Source: an uncultured Clostridia bacterium (GTDB lineage: Bacteria > Bacillota > Clostridia > Christensenellales > Aristaeellaceae). Taken from it: a DNA stretch of 64,000 nt. Each line of letters begins with the position of its first letter. The stretch's first letter is position 1. Location: the NCBI GenBank assembly GCA_934643825.1, contig CAKUCW010000010.1, positions 3,656-67,655 on the forward strand, read 5' to 3'. The notes under the pieces are model-generated. The model was not told where the DNA came from. It worked only from the letters and a program-made list of their open reading frames with translations, and ran no database searches. Positions 49,618-57,531 of the stretch are shown here, in pieces. A program made the translations under genes and the position numbers.

Positions 49618-50721
49618 ATGGATCAAATCGTACTGAATCATGTCACCAAACAGTTTACCACCAAAACGCTGGGTACGGTTACCGCCGTCAACGATTTCAA
49701 CCTGACCATCAAAGAGGGCGAATGCTTCTCCTTCCTGGGACCCAGCGGCTGCGGCAAGACGACCACGCTGCGCATGATCGCCGGATTTGAAGATCTGAGC
49801 GACGGCGAAATCCATCTGTGCGGCAAGCCCGTCAGCATCAAGAGCAAAAACCTGTATGTGCCGCCGGAAGAGCGCGGTCTGGGCATGGTTTTCCAGTCCT
49901 TCGCGGTTTGGCCGCACATGAACATCTTTGAAAACGTGGCTTTCCCGCTGCGCGTGCGCAAAGTGCCGAAGGCGGAGATGGTTGAGCGCGTCAAGATGGC
50001 GCTCAAGCACACCAGTCTGGACGGCATGGAAAAGGTTTACCCGGGCAACCTCTCCGGCGGACAGCAGCAGCGCATCGCGCTGGCACGCGCCATCGTCACC
50101 AACCCGAAGGTCATGCTGCTGGATGAACCGCTTTCCAACCTCGACCCGAAGCTGCGCGAAACCATGCGCTTTGAGATCAAGGAGCTGCAAAAGAAGTTCA
50201 ACTTCACGATCATCTTCGTGACGCACGACCAATCCGAGGCGATGGCGCTTTCCGACCGCATGATGGTCATGGACATGGGCAACATTGTGCAGATCGGCAC
50301 GCCGACGGAGCTTTACAATCGCCCCGTCAACCGCTTTGTGCACAAATTCCTCGGTCAATCCACCTTCACCGACGTGGTCATTCAGGACGGCAAGGTTTAT
50401 GCCAAGGGCGATATGGAACAGCCGCTGCCCGTCGCACTGCCGGAAAACGGCGAGCGTGAAATGGTCATGGCGACCCGTCCGAACCAAATCGCCATCAACC
50501 ACACCGACGGATACAAAACCAAGATTGAAAAGCGCATCTTCCTGACCAACTACACCGAGTATCTGGTGCGCGTAGGCGACCAGCTGCTTCAGGTTCAGAC
50601 CCCGCACCGCAACGCCTTTGCGCAGGGCGAAACCTGCTATCTGCAATTCCCGGGCATCATGTGGTACGGCAAGGAAGACGAACAGGCAGAAGCCGAGCGC
50701 AACCGCCGTCAGCTGGTCTAA
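49618..50721 (+). CDS. ABC transporter ATP-binding protein 2 (FbpC/PotA-like)
   Basis: 367 aa, complete: GPSGCGKTT, VFQSFAVWPHMNIFENVAFP, LSGGQQQRIALARAI, VMLLDEPLSNLDPK, VTHDQSEA, and a TOBE-like C-terminus. Homologous to but clearly distinct from the first ATPase. Starts three bases after the permease stop. Last gene of the operon, followed by a bidirectional terminator. Confidence 0.93.
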   Translation: MDQIVLNHVTKQFTTKTLGTVTAVNDFNLTIKEGECFSFLGPSGCGKTTTLRMIAGFEDLSDGEIHLCGKPVSIKSKNLYVPPEERGLGMVFQSFAVWPHMNIFENVAFPLRVRKVPKAEMVERVKMALKHTSLDGMEKVYPGNLSGGQQQRIALARAIVTNPKVMLLDEPLSNLDPKLRETMRFEIKELQKKFNFTIIFVTHDQSEAMALSDRMMVMDMGNIVQIGTPTELYNRPVNRFVHKFLGQSTFTDVVIQDGKVYAKGDMEQPLPVALPENGEREMVMATRPNQIAINHTDGYKTKIEKRIFLTNYTEYLVRVGDQLLQVQTPHRNAFAQGETCYLQFPGIMWYGKEDEQAEAERNRRQLV

Positions 50722-50771
50722 TCGGCATCCGCCCGCTTTAGGCAGCCTGCCCCATTCCCCATAAACACACA

Positions 50772-50821
50772 AAAAACCAAGGCATCGCCGGCTCAAAGCA
50801 GCCCGCCGTGCCTTGGTTTTT
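50772..50821. terminator. Bidirectional terminator between convergent operons
   Basis: AAAAAACCAAGGCA ... TGCCTTGGTTTTTTT, perfect arms of 14 bases with A and T tracts on both sides. It ends the ABC importer operon and the nfnAB operon. Confidence 0.9.
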
Positions 50822-50889
50822 TTCGCGGAAAATGAAAGCAGCCCATCCGCTTCTCAAAGAGAATGCAGATGGGCTGAATGAGGGTGATT

Positions 50890-52293
50890 TTATGCGTTCT
50901 TGCTCTTGATGTACTCGTCGATGGCTTTCGCGGCATGCTTGCCTGCGCCCATCGCAAGGATTACCGTCGCCGCGCCGGTCACGGCATCGCCGCCGGCGTA
51001 TACGCCTTCGCGGCTGGTCAAGCCGTCATCGCCGTTGGTGATGATGCAGCCGTGCTTATTGGTTTCAAGACCCGGCGTCGTATGGCGGATGAGCGGGTTC
51101 GGGCTGGTGCCGATGGACATGATCATCGTATCCACATCCAGCACGAATTCGCTGCCCTTCTTCTCGATCGGGCGGCGGCGTCCGGAAGCATCCGGCTCGC
51201 CCAGCTCCATCTCCACGCAGCGCATGCCGCAGACCTCGCCGTTCTCGTTGCCAAGCACTTCGACAGGGTTGGTCAGCGTCTTGAAGATGATGCCTTCTTC
51301 CTCGGCATGCTCAACCTCTTCCTTACGGGCAGGCAGCTCCTCCATGCCGCGGCGATAGACAATATAAACCTCTTCCGCGCCCAGACGCTTGGCGGAACGC
51401 GCCGCGTCCATCGCAACGTTGCCGCCGCCGACGACCGCAACCTTGCCGCTGTGCTTGATCGGGGTCTTGCTGTCCGGCAGGTACGCCTTCATCAGGTTGA
51501 TGCGGGTCAGGTATTCGTTGGCGGAATATACGCCCTTGAGGCTCTCGCCCGGGATGCCCATGAATCGCGGCAGACCCGCGCCGGAAGCGACATAGACCGC
51601 CTCAAAGCCCATTTCAAACAGCTCGTCGATGGTCAGCACCTTGCCGATAACCATGTTCGTCTCGATATCGACGCCCATCGCCTTCAAGCCATCGATTTCC
51701 TTCTGCACAATCGCCTTCGGCAGACGGAACTCCGGAATGCCGTAGACCAGAACGCCGCCAGCCAGATGCAGCGCTTCATAAATGGTGACCTTATAGCCCA
51801 GCTTTGCCAAATCGCCCGCGGCAGTCAGTCCGGACGGACCTGCGCCGATCACGGCGACCTTGTGTCCGTTGGGCGCCGGCGCAACCGGCGTATCCTGCAC
51901 ATGCTCACGGTGCCAGTCCGCAACAAAGCGTTCCAGACGACCGATGCCGACCGGCTCACCCTTGATGCCGCGGACACACTTGCCTTCGCACTGGGTTTCC
52001 TGCGGGCAGACACGGCCGCAAACCGCCGGCAGAGCAGAGGACGCGGTCAGCACTTGATAAGCGCCTTCCATATCCTCGTTGGCAACGCGCTCGATGAACG
52101 CAGGAATATCAATCTGAACCGGGCAGGCGCTGCGGCAGGGCTTCTTCGGGCAATTCAGACAGCGCTTCGCCTCGTTGACCGCCATTTCATAGGTGTATCC
52201 GAGGGCAACCTCTTTAAAGTTCTTATTGCGAACGTTGGGTTCCTGAGAAGGCATCGGGCACTTCTTCGGGTCCATATTGCGCGTAACGGCCAT
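50890..52293 (-). CDS. nfnB: NfnB: large subunit of NADH-dependent reduced ferredoxin:NADP oxidoreductase (glutamate-synthase small-subunit family)
   Basis: 467 aa. N-terminal Cys-rich segment for two 4Fe-4S clusters (CLNCPKKPCRSACPVQIDIP, CGRVCPQETQCEGKCVRG), then FAD site VAVIGAGPSGLTAAGDLAKLG and NADPH site VAVVGGGNVAMDAARSAKRLG, and the C-terminal YAGGDAVTGAATVILAMGAGKHAAKAI in outline. Next to nfnA with one base between the genes, which distinguishes it from glutamate synthase (no large-subunit gene nearby). It provides the NADPH-binding, b-FAD bifurcating centre in the cytoplasm. Confidence 0.9.
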   Translation of the reverse strand: MAVTRNMDPKKCPMPSQEPNVRNKNFKEVALGYTYEMAVNEAKRCLNCPKKPCRSACPVQIDIPAFIERVANEDMEGAYQVLTASSALPAVCGRVCPQETQCEGKCVRGIKGEPVGIGRLERFVADWHREHVQDTPVAPAPNGHKVAVIGAGPSGLTAAGDLAKLGYKVTIYEALHLAGGVLVYGIPEFRLPKAIVQKEIDGLKAMGVDIETNMVIGKVLTIDELFEMGFEAVYVASGAGLPRFMGIPGESLKGVYSANEYLTRINLMKAYLPDSKTPIKHSGKVAVVGGGNVAMDAARSAKRLGAEEVYIVYRRGMEELPARKEEVEHAEEEGIIFKTLTNPVEVLGNENGEVCGMRCVEMELGEPDASGRRRPIEKKGSEFVLDVDTMIMSIGTSPNPLIRHTTPGLETNKHGCIITNGDDGLTSREGVYAGGDAVTGAATVILAMGAGKHAAKAIDEYIKSKNA

Positions 52294-52294
52294 C

Positions 52295-53137
52295 TTACTT
52301 GACCTCCTTGTTCATCAGGTTGCAATGCGCCTCGCGGGCATGCTGTTCAAAATCGCGGTACATCGTGCTGCGCTTCATCGCTTCATCAAAATCGACCAGA
52401 TGTCCGTCAAAATCCGGTCCATCGACGCAGGCGAACTTCGTCTCTCCGCCAACGGTCAGGCGGCAGCCGCCGCACATGCCCGTGCCGTCGATCATGATCG
52501 GGTTCATGGAAACGATCGTCTTGACGCCGTACTTCTTGGTCACGGCGCAGACGAATTTCATCATGACCAGCGGTCCGATGGCGATGACTTCGTCATACTC
52601 GTTGCCTTCCTGAATCAGGCGCTCCAGCGCCGCGGTCACCAGACCCTTTTCGCCGTGGCTGCCGTCATCGGTCATCATGACCATCTTGCTGGATGCGGCT
52701 TTGAACTCGTCTTCCAGGATGACCAGATCCTTGTTGCGGAAGCCGACGATGGCATGCACTTCGCAGCCCTGCTCATGCAGCTTCTTGGTCACGGGCAGCG
52801 CGATGGCACAGCCCACGCCGCCGCCGACAACCGCGACCTTTTTCAGCCCGTCGGTATGCGTCGCCACGCCCAGAGGCCCGACGAAATCATGCAGGCACTG
52901 TCCTTCTTCCATCGTATCCAGTTCCATCGTAGAACCGCCGACAATCTGGTAGATGATCGTCACCGTACCTGCCTCGCGGTCAAAATCCGCGATGGTCAGC
53001 GGGATACGCTCGCTGTCCTCAAATGCGCGGAAAATAATGAATTGACCCGGTTCCGCCTTTTTCGCAACAAACGGCGCTTCGATCACCATTTTCGTGACGG
53101 TCGGGTTCAGGCGCTCTTTTTTGACAATTTTGAACAT
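52295..53137 (-). CDS. nfnA: NfnA: small subunit of the NADH-dependent reduced ferredoxin:NADP oxidoreductase (dihydroorotate-dehydrogenase electron-transfer-like)
   Basis: 280 aa. Ferredoxin-reductase fold: FAD-binding RIPLTIADFD-type block, NAD-binding GPLGVA and VAVVGGGVGCAIALPVTKKLHEQG, and the C-terminal 2Fe-2S Cys set CGGCRLTVGGETKFACVDGP. A preceding MC is in GTGMCGGC. It binds NADH and the 2Fe-2S cluster. AGGAGGAAG lies before the ATG at 53137. Together with nfnB it balances NADH, NADPH and ferredoxin in anaerobes. Confidence 0.92.
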   Translation of the reverse strand: MFKIVKKERLNPTVTKMVIEAPFVAKKAEPGQFIIFRAFEDSERIPLTIADFDREAGTVTIIYQIVGGSTMELDTMEEGQCLHDFVGPLGVATHTDGLKKVAVVGGGVGCAIALPVTKKLHEQGCEVHAIVGFRNKDLVILEDEFKAASSKMVMMTDDGSHGEKGLVTAALERLIQEGNEYDEVIAIGPLVMMKFVCAVTKKYGVKTIVSMNPIMIDGTGMCGGCRLTVGGETKFACVDGPDFDGHLVDFDEAMKRSTMYRDFEQHAREAHCNLMNKEVK

Positions 53138-53268
53138 GACGCTTCCTCCTGAATCAAACTTAAAACGAGGTAACGTTCCAAACGCATGAAACGTGTCTAA
53201 TTCACTTAATTCGACGGAAACTCCTTCTCCCCTGCAAAACAGCGTCGTTTTCCGTCTGATTTAAATTC

Positions 53269-53297
53269 AGGGGACGCCATGCGGCGTCCCCTGAATG
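53269..53297 (-). terminator. Hairpin terminator after the iron alcohol dehydrogenase gene
   Basis: TTCAGGGGACGCC-AT-GCGGCGTCCCCTGAA is a nearly perfect 13-base-pair hairpin with TTTAAAT on the minus-strand side. It separates the dehydrogenase from nfnA. Confidence 0.7.
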
Positions 53298-53320
53298 TGT
53301 TTCTTCTCCGGGGGAGAATC

Positions 53321-54538
53321 TTAGAAATCCACCTCAGTGTCGTAGTAGCAGCACTTGAGCAGCTTCTCCATCTCTTCCTGGCTGGGCTGACGCGGGTTGG
53401 AGCCCGTGCAGGCGTCGGCAATCGCATTCTTGGCGATCTCCGGCAGGCGCTCGAGGAAGACATTCTCCGGCACGAAGCCCTGCTCGCACGGATAGCTGTC
53501 CGCGCCATAGAACTTGATGCCATGCGGGATGTTCAGCTCATCGTTCATCTTGCGCAGATATTCGATCAGCAGCTTCACCTTCTCGTCGTCGTCCTTGCCG
53601 CCCAGATTCATGTAATCGGCAATGACGCCATAGCGCTTCTTGGCGGTCTCGTCCTTCGCGTTGAAGGCGATTACCTTCGGCAGATACATCGCGTTCGCCG
53701 CGCCGTGGATGATGTGTGCGCCATAGTCTGCGAACGCAGCGCCGGTCTTATGCGCCATGGAGTGAACAATGCCCAGCAGCGCGTTGGAGAACGCCATGCC
53801 GGCGAGGCACTGTGCGTTGTGCATGCGGTCGCGGGCAGCCATGTCGCCATTGTAGCTCGGCACGAGATCCTTCATGATCATCTCGATGGCATGGATGGCG
53901 AGCGGATCGGTGAAATCGCAGTTCGCGGTGGAAACGTACGCCTCAACAGCGTGGGTCATAGCGTCCATGCCGGTGTGCGCAACCAGCTTCTTGGGCATCG
54001 TTTCCGCCAGATCCGGATCGACGATGGCGACATCCGGCGTGATTTCAAAGTCGGCAATCGGGTACTTAATGCCCTTGGAATAATCGGTGATGATCGAGAA
54101 CGCCGTAACCTCAGTCGCGGTGCCGGAGGTGGAGGAAATGGCGCAGAAGTGAGCCTTGCGGCGCAGCTTCGGCAGACCGAACACCTTGCACATATCCTCG
54201 AACGTGCATTCCGGATACTCGTACTTGATCCACATCGCCTTCGCCGCGTCGATCGGAGAGCCGCCGCCCATCGCGATGATCCAGTCCGGCTGGAATTTCT
54301 GCATCGCTGCAGCGCCCTTCATAACGGTTTCAACAGACGGATCCGGCTCAATGCCTTCGTAGAGTTCAACCTCCATGCCGGCTTCCTTCAGATACTGCTC
54401 TGCCTTGTCAAGGAAACCAAAGCGCTTCATGGAGCCGCCGCCCACACAGATCATTGCACGCTTGCCTTCAAACGTCTTCAGTGCTTCCAAAGCACCCTTG
54501 CCATGATAAAGATCGCGGGGAAGAGTAAAGCGAGCCAT
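53321..54538 (-). CDS. Iron-containing alcohol dehydrogenase
   Basis: 405 aa. Fe-ADH family features: MARFTLPRDLYHGKGALEAL start, nucleotide motif ICVGGGSMKRFG and MGGGSPIDAAKAMW, metal ligands in HTGMDAMTHAVEAY and HSMAHKTGAAF. ATG 54538 with AGGAGG. Likely an NAD(P)H-dependent alcohol/aldehyde interconverting enzyme; adjacency to NfnAB fits redox balancing in fermentation. Its own promoter and a long control region lie upstream. Confidence 0.93.
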   Translation of the reverse strand: MARFTLPRDLYHGKGALEALKTFEGKRAMICVGGGSMKRFGFLDKAEQYLKEAGMEVELYEGIEPDPSVETVMKGAAAMQKFQPDWIIAMGGGSPIDAAKAMWIKYEYPECTFEDMCKVFGLPKLRRKAHFCAISSTSGTATEVTAFSIITDYSKGIKYPIADFEITPDVAIVDPDLAETMPKKLVAHTGMDAMTHAVEAYVSTANCDFTDPLAIHAIEMIMKDLVPSYNGDMAARDRMHNAQCLAGMAFSNALLGIVHSMAHKTGAAFADYGAHIIHGAANAMYLPKVIAFNAKDETAKKRYGVIADYMNLGGKDDDEKVKLLIEYLRKMNDELNIPHGIKFYGADSYPCEQGFVPENVFLERLPEIAKNAIADACTGSNPRQPSQEEMEKLLKCCYYDTEVDF

Positions 54539-54922
54539 ATTATTTTCCTCCTGTTTCATGCGGGCTGATGTCCGCTTTTATTCTCGTTTCAAACGTTGTC
54601 TCACGCCCAATTGACGTTTCTTTGTCAATCTCTGTGCGTATTATACACCCGACGTCTGACGATGTAAAGGGGAAAATTGTGATTTTTTTGATTATATTTG
54701 TGAATTTCCGGGTCATTTATGGCTTTATTGTGAATTTTCGAGCCATATCGCGCCTTTTTGTTCATGTTTCATTTTTCACGTCTGACAGAAATTCTCCATG
54801 CGCAGGTATCCCGGCGAAGATTTCAAGCCATTAAGCATCGGTTCACGCGGGCGATTTAACGCAATTTTCTATACAATTAAAAAAAGCTGTGGTTCGTTCG
54901 CCCGCAGCTTCATCCTTTTCTC
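54539..54922 (-). promoter_or_regulatory. 384-base control region of the iron alcohol dehydrogenase
   Basis: Minus-strand TTTACA with 17-base spacer and TATAAT (54640-54645). The dyad TTGAC-N8-GTCAA (54611-54628) lies just downstream of the predicted start, a candidate repressor site. Further upstream TTGTGAATTT occurs twice (near 54697 and 54729), similar to half of a Rex site. The CACGCGGGCGATTT fragment (54844-54857) and the terminator of the kdpE-like gene complete the gap; no gene is seen. Confidence 0.6.
54879..54910 (-). terminator. Terminator after the KdpE-like gene
   Basis: Minus strand: AAGCTGCGGG ... CCACAGCTTTTTTT, 13 bases after the stop codon. Confidence 0.7.
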
Positions 54923-55630
54923 TTAATCCCCTTCGATCATTCGATAACCCACGCCAACCTCGGTGAAGATATATTCCGGTTCGGCGGGATTTTTTTCAAT
55001 CTTACGGCGGATATTCGCCATATTCACGCGCAGAATCTGGTTATCATACGCCTTATTGGGTCCCCATATTTCCTTGATGAGGTAGTCATATGTCAAAACG
55101 CGCCCGGCATAGCGCCCCAGCAGCGCGACGAGCTTAAACTCGTTCTGCGTCAGGTTGGCATCCCTGCCGTCGATGAACACGCGATACTTGTCATAATCGA
55201 TCACCAGACCGCGTGCAGTAAAGCGATTTTCCTTGGCAATGGCGGCATTACCGTTCGTCGTGCGCGTATGGCGGATTGCGGTGCGCAGACGCGCCAGCAG
55301 CTCGGACGTGCCAAACGGCTTGGTGATGTAATCATCCGCACCGGCATCCAGCGCACGAACCTTTTCGCGCTCGTCCGTTCGGGCGGAAACCACGACAACC
55401 GGCATCAGCGACCACGTCCGCAGTTCTTCCAGCACCTCCATGCCGTCCATGTCCGGCAAACCCAAATCCAAAATCACCACGTCCGGGCAATGTGACGCCA
55501 GCATGCTGATGGCTTCACGTCCCGTCCCCACCGCGATGGATTCATAGCCGTTCGCCTCCAGCACCCGACGCATAAAGTTGCATATCGCCCGATCATCCTC
55601 GACGATCAAAACCTTTCCCCGTACAGCCAT
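54923..55630 (-). CDS. OmpR/KdpE-type response regulator
   Basis: 235 aa. Receiver: VLIVEDDRAICNFMRRVLEANGYE, phospho-acceptor Asp in DVVILDLGLPDMDGMEV (about residue 52), VSARTDEREKVRALDAGADDYITKPFGTSELLAR. C-terminal winged helix: LTQNEFKLVALLGRYAGRVLTYDYLIKEIWG in outline. Start taken at ATG 55630, seven bases after AAGGAG; the ATG two codons earlier is too close to the site. It is most similar in layout to KdpE, but no kdpFABC genes are in the window. Confidence 0.9.
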   Translation of the reverse strand: MAVRGKVLIVEDDRAICNFMRRVLEANGYESIAVGTGREAISMLASHCPDVVILDLGLPDMDGMEVLEELRTWSLMPVVVVSARTDEREKVRALDAGADDYITKPFGTSELLARLRTAIRHTRTTNGNAAIAKENRFTARGLVIDYDKYRVFIDGRDANLTQNEFKLVALLGRYAGRVLTYDYLIKEIWGPNKAYDNQILRVNMANIRRKIEKNPAEPEYIFTEVGVGYRMIEGD

Positions 55631-55632
55631 GC

Positions 55633-56742
55633 TCATTCTCCTTCCATCGGCAGCGTGAAGGATACGCACGCGCCGCCTTTTTTGCGGTTACGCGCCTTCA
55701 TCTCTCCGCCATGCGCCCGTATAATGCTCATGCAGACCGAAAGCCCGATGCCCATGCTGCGCCGCCCATCGCCGCGCAGCTCGCCCGCATGCGGAAACAT
55801 TTCTTCAAACAGCTTCGGCAATACCGCCGGATCAATGCCCGTGCCGTTATCCAGCACGCTGAACAGGGCACGATCGCCTTCTTTTGTGATGCGCAGCTCG
55901 ATCTCCGTCGCGCCCTGTGCGTGAATCACAACATTCTCCATCAGGTTGATGAGTACCTGCTCGATGAGCGTCGCATCCATCGGCACCATCAGCAGCTCAT
56001 CCGGCACGCTGACCCGAACGGGAATCGCGTTGAACCGCTTTTTAAACTTGCCGACCGCCTCCGCCGCGATTTCTTCCGCCGCCTGCGGAACTTTGCAGAT
56101 CTGCACCGTTTGTTCATTGAACCGCGTGATGGAGAGCATGTTCTCCACCAGCCGCACCAGCCATTGCGCATCGTCACGCACATGGCTGATGAGATCCTTC
56201 TTCACTTCGTCGCTGAATTTATCGTAGTTTTCCAAAACAGCAGACGATGAACCGATGATGGCTGTCAGCGGCGTGCGCAGATCGTGCGACACGGAGCGCA
56301 GAAGGTTGGCTTTCATCTTTTCCGTCTCCGCTTCCGCCTTGATTCTCTCCTGCCGCTTCACCCGCTCGGTCAGCATGCCGACGACGAAGGACACGGCAAA
56401 CATCGTCACAAAGGTCAGCGGATAGCCGGTAATGGTGAAATTGAATTCAAGATACGGATAGGTAAACGCATAATTTACCCCGATCACCGACACAACCGAC
56501 GCCAGAAGGCTGAACAGAAAACCGTTTGTCAGTCTTGCAATCAGCAGCACCGCCAGCACAAAAACCATCGGCACGGCGCTGTCGCTGTCGCCGACGTGCG
56601 TCAGCAACGCGCAAACCACAGACGCCAGCAGCAAAATGCCCACCGTAATGCCTGTATCGCACAGAATCTGTTTTTTATTCTTTCTCTGCGGAATCAGCAT
56701 ATCCCGGCAGGCTGTCATCATCTTTCGAATGGAGGTCTGCAT
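55633..56742 (-). CDS. KdpD-like sensor histidine kinase without the N-terminal KdpD/USP domains
   Basis: 369 aa. Four membrane helices of the DUF4118 type (about 30-125, VCALLTHVGDSDSAVPMVFVLAVLLIARLTNG), a linker helix, HisKA with SVSHDLRTPLTAIIGSS (His about 155), and HATPase_c with NLMENVVIHA (N-box), DNGTGIDP, and GMGIGLSVCMSIIRAHGG-type G-boxes (here SMGIGLSVCMS). Only two bases separate it from the response regulator. TATAAT at 56778-56783 may belong to its promoter. The truncated sensor suggests a role other than classic potassium control. Confidence 0.88.
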   Translation of the reverse strand: MQTSIRKMMTACRDMLIPQRKNKKQILCDTGITVGILLLASVVCALLTHVGDSDSAVPMVFVLAVLLIARLTNGFLFSLLASVVSVIGVNYAFTYPYLEFNFTITGYPLTFVTMFAVSFVVGMLTERVKRQERIKAEAETEKMKANLLRSVSHDLRTPLTAIIGSSSAVLENYDKFSDEVKKDLISHVRDDAQWLVRLVENMLSITRFNEQTVQICKVPQAAEEIAAEAVGKFKKRFNAIPVRVSVPDELLMVPMDATLIEQVLINLMENVVIHAQGATEIELRITKEGDRALFSVLDNGTGIDPAVLPKLFEEMFPHAGELRGDGRRSMGIGLSVCMSIIRAHGGEMKARNRKKGGACVSFTLPMEGE

Positions 56743-56974
56743 CCTGCGATCCCCTTTCCGTTTTCAAAGTCTATTTGATTATACCATGCGCCGATATCAA
56801 GTTCGTGTTAAGATTTTCGGATTTTTGCCAGAAGGCTGCACAAAACATTTCCTTGAATTTTATTCACTTCCATGCTATCCCTCTTGAATGAAAACGTGAT
56901 ATAATCGCCTCTGCTCTTGCGGACAGAGCCTTCTGTTACGTCCGCGCAGTTTGTGATAAGGAGTTTCTTCGTTT

Positions 56975-57139
56975 ATGCCGCTCGTTATTGTTACGATTCT
57001 GTTCGTAATTATGTTTTTCTGCGAAGGCGCCATCCATATTTCCCGTCAGGCAGATGAAGCCGCCGCGCTTAACCGCTATCAGCAGACCGAGCATCCGTCT
57101 CGCCACACCAGCGACCATTATCTCGATATTCTGGGATAA
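56975..57139 (+). CDS. Small membrane protein, 54 aa, unrecognised
   Basis: ATG 56975 with TAAGGAG eleven bases upstream. An N-terminal helix (residues 2-20, PLVIVTILFVIMFFCEGAIH) is followed by a polar tail rich in His, Gln and Asp (RYQQTEHPSRHTSDHY). TATAAT at 56900-56905 could be its -10 box. No homologue is known to me. The ribosome site and single-helix design support a real gene. Confidence 0.5.
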   Translation: MPLVIVTILFVIMFFCEGAIHISRQADEAAALNRYQQTEHPSRHTSDHYLDILG

Positions 57140-57199
57140 TCTGAATTGTGCCCTTGACTTTTGACCGGAAATCAGATATACTGTTTCTGTTATTTCCGT

Positions 57200-57286
57200 G
57201 CCGGTGTGGTGGAATTGGCAGACGCCCGGGATTCAAAATCCCGTGTCCGCAAGGACGTGCGGGTTCGACCCCCGCCACCGGCACCA
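57200..57286 (+). tRNA. tRNA-Leu (anticodon CAA)
   Basis: 87 bases including an encoded CCA (57284-57286). Acceptor stem GCCGGTG/CACCGGC; D arm GGTGGAATTGGCAGACGC; anticodon stem CGGGA/TCCCG around the loop TTCAAAA, which reads CAA; a long variable arm (TGTCCGCAAGGACGT) as in tRNA-Leu; T arm GCGGG-TTCGACC-CCCGC. It decodes UUG. A terminator follows. Confidence 0.97.
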
Positions 57287-57296
57287 AACGCATATA

Positions 57297-57340
57297 ATCC
57301 GAACCAGATTTTCCAAATTGGAAATGGGTTCGGATTTTTT
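57297..57340 (+). terminator. Terminator after tRNA-Leu
   Basis: AATCCGAACC ... GGGTTCGGATT followed by TTTT. It marks the end of the core-genome side; base composition drops sharply just after it. Confidence 0.8.
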
Positions 57341-57531
57341 ATTGATCTCCGATACAATTTCTTTCTGAACGGCAAAGAACAGAAGTCCACTTCCAAACCA
57401 CGTATCAAACTCTAATGGCTTTTTTATCTGCACTCCTTTCCAACTTGCTCTAAAGTATCTTTTGCGGTAAAATACAGATATAACGTTATTGAATTATTCC
57501 AACAAATCAAAAAGAGAAAGGATGGTTTTCC

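Noticed and set aside
47872..50796. Minus-strand open frame of about 970 codons opposite the ABC permease and ATPase
   Set aside because: Antisense shadow of three well-defined transporter genes; composition is Asp/His/Arg-rich without motifs.
54697..54740. Rex operator at the alcohol dehydrogenase
   Set aside because: Only half-site-like TTGTGAA boxes in direct orientation; no TTGTGAA-N4-TTCACAA dyad.
57260..57286. Left attachment site of the mobile element in the tRNA 3' end
   Set aside because: No second copy of the tRNA 3' end is visible within the window, so attL/attR cannot be claimed.
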